DNA from: Thermoplasmata archaeon | GTDB taxonomy: Archaea; Thermoplasmatota; Thermoplasmata; Thermoplasmatales; Thermoplasmataceae | Direction: 5' to 3' | NCBI GenBank assembly: GCA_021833045.1 | Contig: JAKBGP010000125.1 | Span: 1-6,447, forward strand | Length of the DNA: 6,447 bases | Part shown: in pieces, positions 1-4,734 of the stretch | Layout: every line of letters starts with the position of its first letter | How positions within the stretch are numbered: the stretch's first letter is position 1 | Position numbers and translations under genes: made by a program | The notes under the pieces: model-generated | Database searches by the model: none | What the model was told of the DNA's origin: nothing | What the model saw: only the letters and a program-made list of their open reading frames with translations

Positions 1-311
1 TCATAATTAAATTTTTCCAATGCTTAAAAGTGTTATAATTGGAGTTTTAATAAGGGTGAAAATCGTTTATTTTACGTTATAAACTTGATATTTCTAAGTA
101 CTTACAATTATCAAATTAAATTTTAAGGAGCTCACTTCATTACCTTAATAAAAAATACGAAGAACTGGATCAACTTGCACTATAAGTCTGCTCTTCTTTG
201 CATACGTTTCCTGTATGTACTGTATTGAGTAGTGAGTTTCTTGAACATAACGATTCACAAGAGAAACTGATTTAGTTAAAATTTCTCAGTATTTCATTAA
301 AAAAACTTCTA
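1..311. other. AT-rich intergenic region with no confident gene
   Basis: No open frame here has a credible start, ribosome binding site and protein-like composition together. On the minus strand, frame 285 to 145 is open for 46 codons and ends in TAA (145-147). Its translation looks fairly protein-like (Y-V-Q-E-T-H-Y-S-I-Q-Y-I-Q-E-T-Y followed by basic residues), but it has only an internal GTG (256-258) as a possible start. It could be a decayed gene end or chance. At the extreme left edge a minus-strand ATG lies at 4-2, with A/T-rich TATA-like sequence around 23-40, so a leftward gene might begin just outside the window; this cannot be tested here. GAGAAA (261-266) and TTTCTC (282-287) form a small inverted repeat of unknown meaning. 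Confidence 0.5.
299..305 (-). terminator. Oligo-T terminator downstream of tRNA-Ser
   Basis: Read on the minus strand, a run of seven T follows the tRNA 3' end after a six-base trailer. Archaeal RNA polymerase commonly stops at such oligo-T tracts without needing a hairpin. It would end the tRNA transcript, and any read-through from the CoA-binding gene. The assignment rests on position and composition only. Confidence 0.5.
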
Positions 312-394
312 CGCCGGGGGGGAGATTTGAACTCCCGAGCTACAAGAGCGGTAGATTTCGAATCTACCGCCTTACCGGGCTAGGCTACCCCGAC
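312..394 (-). tRNA. tRNA-Ser (anticodon CGA)
   Basis: This is a complete class II tRNA of 83 nt. All arms can be paired by eye. The acceptor stem is GTCGGGG with CCCCGGC, including one T-G wobble at the second pair. The D stem is GCC/GGC. The anticodon stem is GTAGA/TCTAC with loop TTCGAAA, giving anticodon CGA, which reads UCG. A 14-nt variable region (337-350) follows, and the T arm is GGGAG-TTCAAAT-CTCCC. The discriminator base is G, as expected for serine. No CCA is encoded and no intron is present. The first 15 nt overlap the 3' end of the CoA-binding CDS, so any independent tRNA promoter must lie inside that CDS. An A/T-rich stretch at about 418-430, roughly 30 nt upstream, is a weak TATA candidate. 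Transcription with the upstream gene is the alternative. Confidence 0.96.
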
Positions 395-799
395 ATTCAT
401 TTTCTTATGTTCCTCCATAATACATTTATTCATTATGACTTTTATGGAGTTTTCTTCAGCAAGTTTTGCCGCTTCCATATTCTCTACACCAAGCTGCATC
501 CATATAAACTCTGGCTTTATGATTAAGGATTCTTCCACAACTGGAACAACTGCCTCTGACTTTCTGAAGATATCTACAACATCTATCTTGTGTTCCTTTG
601 ACGCTGATTTTAAGTCAGGATAACATTTGAGACCTTCCCATTGATCAAAAGTTGGGTTGATTGGTATTACCTTAAAACCATGATCCATTAGATATTTGGA
701 AACTTTATAACTATCCCTGTCAGTTTTATTGCTAATTCCGACTACCGCTACACTCTTATTTCCCTTTAAAACATCCTTAATAACTTTTGCTTCGTTCAT
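380..799 (-). CDS. CoA-binding Rossmann-fold protein (YccU-like family)
   Basis: This 139-residue protein is a single CoA-binding domain, the size usual for the stand-alone YccU-type family. The nucleotide-binding start V-A-V-V-G-I-S is at residues 17-23. S-Y-K-V-S-K-Y-L is at 30-37, P-I-N-P at 46-49, V-V-D-I-F-R at 74-79, I-W-M-Q-L-G-V at 99-105 and V-I-M-N-K-C-I at 121-127. Family members resemble the CoA-binding domain of succinyl-CoA synthetase and acyl-CoA synthetases. Their cellular role is mostly unknown, and I infer only CoA or nucleotide binding in the cytoplasm. The ATG at 799 is favoured because a TATA box centred about 26 nt upstream places transcription initiation at or near the start codon. 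No Shine-Dalgarno sequence is present, so the mRNA looks leaderless. It lies 37 bases downstream of psmA on the same strand. Oddly, its last four codons and TAG stop lie inside the tRNA-Ser gene. Confidence 0.88.
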   Translation of the reverse strand: MNEAKVIKDVLKGNKSVAVVGISNKTDRDSYKVSKYLMDHGFKVIPINPTFDQWEGLKCYPDLKSASKEHKIDVVDIFRKSEAVVPVVEESLIIKPEFIWMQLGVENMEAAKLAEENSIKVIMNKCIMEEHKKMNVGVA

Positions 800-821
800 G
801 GTGTAATAAAAATAATATTGG

Positions 822-836
822 TTTTAAATCTTTTCT
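822..836 (-). promoter_or_regulatory. BRE/TATA promoter of the CoA-binding gene
   Basis: On the minus strand this reads AGAAAAGATTTAAAA, a purine-rich BRE-like block followed by a TATA box. The box centre (about 825) lies 26 bases upstream of the ATG at 799, the archaeal TATA-to-start-site distance, which implies a leaderless transcript. It begins one base after the psmA stop codon. Its first 12 bases are identical to the psmA promoter element. Confidence 0.6.
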
Positions 837-1541
837 TTATTTTACCAGTTTCTCAATTTCTTCCTTGGTAAATATTTTGAAAGTTGAGTCGCTTCTGATT
901 GATGCCACTTCTGGAGTCTTGTATTCTGCTCCTTCCTCCATTGAAGATTTAAGTGCTGCAATACCAATACCAATTGCTGTCTTTTCGTCTGCGTCTTCCT
1001 TATATTCCTTTTCAAGATAGTTAAGAACCTGATCTCTCCCTGCTCCTATTGCAGTTGCCTTGTATTCGTTAATGACTCCAGATGGATCTGAATCAAAGAG
1101 CCTTGCTCCTACCTGATCTATACCTGCAAATATTATAGATACCCCATATGGTCTTACTCCACCATACTGTGTGTACTGTTGCATCTGGTCTGCTACTTTC
1201 TTGACAAGATTTTCTATGTTTACCAGAGACCCGTAGCTAACCTTTTCCTGTTGTGTTACAATTCTTGCAAAATCTATTAGGACCCTTGCATCGGCTCCAA
1301 GACCTGATGTAACACAGCCTACGAAATCATCGATTAACTGAATTTTTTCCAGAGAGTTCTGTTCCATTAACTTGCTTCTTGGTCTTTTTTCTGAGATAAG
1401 AAGCACACCATCTTTGAACTTGATTCCAAGAGCAGTGGAACCTCTTTTTACTGCTTCTCTTGCGTATTCAACCTGAAAAAGTCTCCCATCAGGGGAGAAA
1501 ACTGTAATTGCTCTATCATATGCCATTTGTCCCTGTTGCAT
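837..1541 (-). CDS. psmA: 20S proteasome alpha subunit
   Basis: This 234-residue protein is full length for the archaeal alpha subunit (T. acidophilum about 233). Seven copies form each outer ring of the 20S core, gate substrate entry and dock the regulatory ATPases; the catalytic threonine is on the beta subunit. The N-terminal signature [15 protein letters not shown] (6-20) followed by L-F-Q-V-E-Y-A (21-27) is intact. The gate cluster Tyr8, Asp9, Pro17 and Tyr26 is conserved, as is Lys66, which in T. acidophilum binds the HbYX tail of the ATPase. The segment [14 protein letters not shown] is also characteristic. The start is fixed by family alignment and by a Shine-Dalgarno sequence. A TATA box lies further upstream. 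The next gene downstream is a CoA-binding protein, not the exosome genes often linked to psmA in other Euryarchaeota. The gene diverges from the nre set. Confidence 0.98.
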   Translation of the reverse strand: MQQGQMAYDRAITVFSPDGRLFQVEYAREAVKRGSTALGIKFKDGVLLISEKRPRSKLMEQNSLEKIQLIDDFVGCVTSGLGADARVLIDFARIVTQQEKVSYGSLVNIENLVKKVADQMQQYTQYGGVRPYGVSIIFAGIDQVGARLFDSDPSGVINEYKATAIGAGRDQVLNYLEKEYKEDADEKTAIGIGIAALKSSMEEGAEYKTPEVASIRSDSTFKIFTKEEIEKLVK

Positions 1542-1547
1542 TTATTT

Positions 1548-1554
1548 TCACCTT
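1548..1554 (-). promoter_or_regulatory. Shine-Dalgarno site of psmA
   Basis: On the minus strand the sequence AAGGTGA ends six bases before the psmA ATG. GGTGA matches the archaeal anti-Shine-Dalgarno UCACC at the 16S rRNA 3' end. It supports the start at 1541 over the in-frame internal ATG five codons later. Confidence 0.75.
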
Positions 1555-1575
1555 AACTCCCTTAACATGTTTCTC

Positions 1576-1590
1576 TAATAAATCTTTTCT
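1576..1590 (-). promoter_or_regulatory. BRE/TATA promoter of psmA
   Basis: On the minus strand this reads AGAAAAGATTTATTA, a purine-rich BRE-like block followed by a TATA box centred near 1580. A start site about 26 bases downstream would fall near 1554, giving a leader of roughly a dozen bases that just contains the Shine-Dalgarno sequence. The first 12 bases recur exactly in the promoter of the CoA-binding gene. Confidence 0.6.
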
Positions 1591-1896
1591 AATTTTTCCT
1601 TTTGTTGCTTTGCGTCAACCGGTCTGTATTATTAATATGACTTGATTCTTATTTTGAGAGGAATCACTGGTCTATATTCCTTTGTTAGAATAAGAGAGTG
1701 TTTGTTTGTACCCGCCTATGATTACGCATACTAAAGTTTCAAAATTTTTCAGAAGAAAATCTATGTAATATCCCTTCGAAGAACCAATTAATACCTACAC
1801 GTTATTAAAAATGATATGAACAATAACACATTTCTCTTTACATAGCCAACCTGCTCTATTGACTTTGAATTTTCATACATTACACTCTGATATGAA
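1591..1896. other. Divergent intergenic region between psmA and nre
   Basis: No gene, tRNA or transposon signature is visible in these roughly 300 bases. The stretch is AT-rich with many stops in all frames. It presumably holds regulatory sequence for the divergent psmA and nre transcripts. The only structure I can point to is the pair of overlapping inverted repeats at 1643-1683 and two near-identical 10-mers, GGTCTGTATT at 1621-1630 and GGTCTATATT at 1669-1678. A convincing nre promoter is not evident within it. Confidence 0.5.
1643..1683. repeat. Two overlapping inverted repeats
   Basis: TGATTC (1643-1648) pairs with GAATCA (1661-1666) across 12 bases. AGAGGAAT (1657-1664) pairs with ATTCCTTT (1676-1683) across 11 bases with one G-T wobble. 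The two stems share bases 1661-1664, so only one could form at a time in RNA. In DNA they could be operator half-sites. They lie about 100 to 140 bases upstream of psmA and over 200 bases upstream of nre. Short inverted repeats are expected by chance in AT-rich DNA, so function is unproven. Confidence 0.3.
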
Positions 1897-3171
1897 GTGA
1901 AAGTTAGATTTAATATTCCTTTCATGGCAAAAGTTATTCGTTACATAAAAGATAAAATTATTAGTTCATTATTCATGTATAACATAGTGTTTCCATATTG
2001 CAGTTCATGTAAGGCAAAAAAGAATCTTTGTGGACTTGGATATTGCCCCATAATAAAAAATTTAAAATCCAGTGGTCTAGAGTTAAAAATGGTCAGCGGA
2101 GATGCTGAAGCTGACACACCTCCTGGCATATTTGTTGGTAGTTATGGTTATCCGGAGGTTCTTGCCGGTCCAACTGCCCTCTTTAATCCTGATGTTTTTG
2201 ATTACGGAAAGGAAAGATTTGGAATGAAACTGGAAGAGGTGATTTCCATGAATTCGAATGTCTATAGAACGGCTTCAAAAATGTCGATTAGGAGACCGGA
2301 TGAAAAATTTCACGAATATATACTGGAAAGTGCTTCTTCCATAAAACCATTTGAAATTGCATTCAAGACTGAACATTTCTCCATGCATGGACCAGACACG
2401 GGTGACTTTTTTGATACCCCGGTTGGATCAACTGCAATGGTATCAAACCTTAGAGTTACGGGAAACCCTAAGATACCAAGGATGGTTGATTACATTCATG
2501 GAGATAATGATCTAAAATCATCGGAAGGCCTGTTTAAACTATTCCAGGAGGGATTCCAGCCAGAATATCTGCAGAACATACTTGCTGGTGGTTTGATAGG
2601 AATAGATCACCAGAGGAAGATGGTGCCCACGAGATGGGCAATAACTGCTACTGATGATATTCTTTTCAAAGAATTAAAGAAAGATATAATTCACTCACCA
2701 TGGATCTCGGATATCATGCAATTCAACATGAACTATGTGGGTAATTCATTTCAGGTTGTACTCTTTCCAGGACCTTTCTCCTTTGAAATGCTGGAACAAT
2801 GGAATAGAGGTTCCCTGTGGGGTCAGGGTTCTGTTTCCATTGATTATGAAGGGATTAAGGGAAGAACTAACTATGCTTCGAATATAACGGGGGCATACTA
2901 TGCAGCAAGATTATCGGTTGCAAGATACCTCAGGTCCATAGGAAAACAGGCCTCGGTAATCGTTGTAAGAACCATTGGTTCAGAATATCATTCTCCTTTA
3001 GGGGTATGGGTTATAAGGAGTTCTGTCAGAGAAGCATTAAAAAACAGGCCAGTAAGATTTTCTTCTAATGATGAATTCTTAAAGGAATCCAAACTGGGTA
3101 TCGAAAATGCAAAAGATCTGTCGTGGATTATAAGAAATCAAAAGAGGCAGAAGAGACTGGTTGATTTCTAA
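1897..3171 (+). CDS. nreA: Nre family archaeal DNA repair protein (NreA-like)
   Basis: This open frame of 424 residues matches the archaeal Nre family, which in Haloferax volcanii acts in repair of DNA damage and binds PCNA. A four-cysteine zinc-binding motif lies near the N-terminus (C35, C38, C45, C50). G-I-F-V-G-S-Y-G-Y-P-E-V-L-A-G-P is at 77-92, the family signature R-K-M-V-P-T-R-W-A-I-T-A-T-D-D at 240-254, and G-A-Y-Y-A-A-R-L-S-V-A-R-Y-L at 332-345. The last seven residues, Q-K-R-L-V-D-F, fit a PIP-like pattern (Q-x-x-L-x-x-F) with only one aromatic residue. The start is unresolved. GTG at 1897 is the longest, ATG at 1924 is next, and ATG at 1975 (residue 27) has a TATA-like CATAAAAG about 27 bases upstream and begins just before the zinc motif, so I slightly favour 1975. 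No Shine-Dalgarno supports any of them. The stop overlaps the next start by one base. Confidence 0.93.
   Translation: MKVRFNIPFMAKVIRYIKDKIISSLFMYNIVFPYCSSCKAKKNLCGLGYCPIIKNLKSSGLELKMVSGDAEADTPPGIFVGSYGYPEVLAGPTALFNPDVFDYGKERFGMKLEEVISMNSNVYRTASKMSIRRPDEKFHEYILESASSIKPFEIAFKTEHFSMHGPDTGDFFDTPVGSTAMVSNLRVTGNPKIPRMVDYIHGDNDLKSSEGLFKLFQEGFQPEYLQNILAGGLIGIDHQRKMVPTRWAITATDDILFKELKKDIIHSPWISDIMQFNMNYVGNSFQVVLFPGPFSFEMLEQWNRGSLWGQGSVSIDYEGIKGRTNYASNITGAYYAARLSVARYLRSIGKQASVIVVRTIGSEYHSPLGVWVIRSSVREALKNRPVRFSSNDEFLKESKLGIENAKDLSWIIRNQKRQKRLVDF
1944..1951 (+). promoter_or_regulatory. Possible TATA box for a shorter nre start
   Basis: CATAAAAG is centred about 27 bases before the ATG at 1975, the spacing of a leaderless archaeal promoter. 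If real, nre begins at 1975 and the first 26 residues of the longer frame are not translated. A/T-rich matches are frequent here, so this is tentative. Confidence 0.3.
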
Positions 3172-4016
3172 TGGATGGTTATCTAATTTTTGACAATCAT
3201 TTTCACCTCAATTATGAAAATAACTTTCTTGAAGGAGCTAGAAGATTCAAGAAGGCTGGAGGTAATGCAATCAATCTTACCAATCTTCCAGACTACTCTC
3301 TCCCATCTGAGAATTATTATAAAACAATATATGAAAGAACAATCAGCATGGCGAATGCTGTAAGAAGAGAAACAGGTTTGACAGTACTGGTCACTCTTGG
3401 ACCGTATCCTCTAGATTACAATCATTTTTCTGAGATGAATCTGGATTCAGAGAATATTGTTAAAAATGGTATAGATCTTGCGGCAAAACTTATTGAGGAG
3501 GGAGTCACCAACGCCATGGGAGAAATAGGTAGGCCTCATTTTCCAGTCTCAGATTTGATTATAGATAAATCGAATAATCTTCTGGAATATGCATTTTCCA
3601 GATGCGGAGAATTGGAATGCCCTGCAATACTGCATACGGAAGATCTGGATAATGCAAGAATAGAGGAAATGGAAGATTTTGCAAGGAGGAATGGTCTTAA
3701 TCCAACGAAGATTATAAAGCATCATGCTCTACCATCAAATCTTTTGAAAGATTCAAAAATGAATTTTTCAATTCCAGCTACCAGAAAGTTTGTGAGGGAA
3801 TCGATTTCTACCAAAAAGAAATTTCTTCTGGAGACCGATTATATAAATGATCCAAAAGATGACAATAGATTTCTTCCACCGGATTCTGTTCCGCTTCGAG
3901 CAAATATGATAAGGCAGAACTATCCTGATTCATGGGAACAAACATTTAAAAATACCTTCAGAGATCTCCCTTTAGAAATATTTGGAAGTGAACCCTTCAA
4001 ATGCCTTCTACAATAA
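3171..4016 (+). CDS. TatD-like metal-dependent hydrolase, TIM barrel (COG1099 type)
   Basis: This 281-residue protein is the length usual for the archaeal TatD-like group. The metal-ligand set of the amidohydrolase/TatD fold can be read along the chain: H10-x-H12 in D-N-H-F-H, Glu118 in G-E-I-G-R-P-H, His155 in I-L-H-T-E-D, His184/His185 in K-H-H-A, and Asp223 in L-E-T-D-Y. All expected ligands are present, so the enzyme is probably active. Bacterial and eukaryotic TatD proteins are metal-dependent DNases; the archaeal subgroup is poorly characterised, so DNase or phosphoesterase activity is inference. The ATG shares its A with the nre stop codon (TAATG) and has no separate Shine-Dalgarno, which points to translational coupling and a shared transcript with nre. 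I see no signal peptide or membrane segment, so it should be cytoplasmic. The context suggests a role in DNA repair. Confidence 0.9.
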   Translation: MDGYLIFDNHFHLNYENNFLEGARRFKKAGGNAINLTNLPDYSLPSENYYKTIYERTISMANAVRRETGLTVLVTLGPYPLDYNHFSEMNLDSENIVKNGIDLAAKLIEEGVTNAMGEIGRPHFPVSDLIIDKSNNLLEYAFSRCGELECPAILHTEDLDNARIEEMEDFARRNGLNPTKIIKHHALPSNLLKDSKMNFSIPATRKFVRESISTKKKFLLETDYINDPKDDNRFLPPDSVPLRANMIRQNYPDSWEQTFKNTFRDLPLEIFGSEPFKCLLQ

Positions 4017-4030
4017 TATATATTTTTTAA
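4017..4030 (+). promoter_or_regulatory. TATA box upstream of gins
   Basis: The tract TATATATTTTTTAA begins directly after the TatD-like gene's stop codon. Its 3' half is centred about 29 bases before the gins ATG at 4056, close to leaderless spacing. No Shine-Dalgarno precedes that ATG. The gene may therefore be transcribed on its own as well as by read-through from nre. The T-run could alternatively act as a terminator for the upstream pair. Confidence 0.45.
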
Positions 4031-4055
4031 CAAGAATGATATATGATCAGAAAAG

Positions 4056-4721
4056 ATGGGTTTATCAATAGTAGAAATAGAGAGGATTACAAAAGAAATA
4101 AGAGAATACTACAGAATAGAGAGTTCTAGCCAGTCTATTCAGAGGATAAAACCTAGCTTTTATACTGAAGTAAGGGAAGCGCTTACGACCCTGAATGAAA
4201 TGGCGGCCAAAAGCGTTTCTGAATCAAGAATAGAGAATTACAGAAAGATCATGGACAAGAAGGAAAAACTGGAGAATAACCTGAGAAATTTCCTTCTAAA
4301 GAGATATGAAAAACTGCTTCGAGATTCATTGTTTGACATCAGTTCGAAGACTTATGAGCCTCTGGCACCTGAGGAAAAAACATTCATAATGGAAAATCAC
4401 AACAAAATGATGGCCTATCTTGAGAGAATAATTAAACCTGAAGAGGAACCAGGAAAGGAAGAAGAAAATGAAGAAAGTATTTCCACTCCAGAAACAGGTG
4501 ATGGGGAACGAAAAATTGAGAACGGCCAGAAGATCAGAACAGAGGCTGAAAAAATGTCAACTGTTTCTGTAACTGCTGACTTTTTGCCTGTGGCAACGTC
4601 TGTTGGAGATTTTTATCTTCATAAGGGTGATATAGTCTTCCTCCCAGATACAGTAACAGAAATACTTGTTTCCAGAAAATATGCAAGAAAAATTTTACTT
4701 GAAGATATAATAAAAAATTAA
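4056..4721 (+). CDS. gins15: DNA replication complex GINS subunit, GINS15/Gins51 type
   Basis: This 221-residue protein has the A-then-B domain order of the archaeal Gins51 (GINS15) class. Residues 1 to about 127 are helical and charged, matching the alpha-helical A domain. Residues about 128-167 form a glutamate-rich, low-complexity linker. Residues 169-219 form the small B domain, with V-S-V-T-A-D-F-L-P (170-178), G-D-F-Y-L-H-K-G-D-I-V-F-L-P (184-197) and A-R-K-I-L near the end. GINS joins MCM and the Cdc45/RecJ-like protein in the replicative CMG helicase. In Thermoplasma acidophilum a Gins51 protein forms a homotetramer without a Gins23 partner, and the same may hold here if no second gins gene exists in the genome. 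The start follows a TATA box at 4017-4030 and lacks a Shine-Dalgarno, suggesting a leaderless message. It follows the Nre and TatD-like genes by 39 bases and converges with a surface protein gene. Confidence 0.92.
   Translation: MGLSIVEIERITKEIREYYRIESSSQSIQRIKPSFYTEVREALTTLNEMAAKSVSESRIENYRKIMDKKEKLENNLRNFLLKRYEKLLRDSLFDISSKTYEPLAPEEKTFIMENHNKMMAYLERIIKPEEEPGKEEENEESISTPETGDGERKIENGQKIRTEAEKMSTVSVTADFLPVATSVGDFYLHKGDIVFLPDTVTEILVSRKYARKILLEDIIKN
4712..4717 (-). terminator. Oligo-T terminator for the surface protein gene
   Basis: On the minus strand a six-T run lies about 20 bases beyond the surface protein stop codon, inside the last codons of gins. A further TTTT lies between the two stops. 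In this tightly convergent pair each transcript must end within the other gene's 3' end. Assignment rests on the T-tract only. Confidence 0.4.
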
Positions 4722-4734
4722 ATTTTAAAAGAGT

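Noticed and set aside
120..185. Short plus-strand frame ending in TAA with a protein-like tail (Y-E-E-L-D-Q-L-A-L)
   Set aside because: Only 21 codons between stops and no start codon; it also overlaps the minus-strand open stretch, so chance is the simplest reading.
312..394. tRNA-Ser as an integration (att) site
   Set aside because: I found no second copy of the tRNA 3' end and no integrase gene in the window.
787..1020. Plus-strand open frame opposite psmA
   Set aside because: It lies across the end of psmA and has no family resemblance or start signals; it is a shadow of the proteasome gene.
1542..1896. C/D box small RNA or riboswitch in the intergenic region
   Set aside because: No properly spaced C (RUGAUGA) and D (CUGA) boxes and no recognisable riboswitch core were seen on either strand.
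1941..2129. Minus-strand open frame over the nre 5' end
   Set aside because: It is antisense to the zinc-motif region of nre, with no promoter or homology; a shadow frame.
4048..4058. Third copy of AGAAAAGAT just at the gins start codon
   Set aside because: It overlaps the ATG itself and so cannot be its TATA/BRE element; a nine-base purine-rich match is plausible by chance in this AT-rich DNA.
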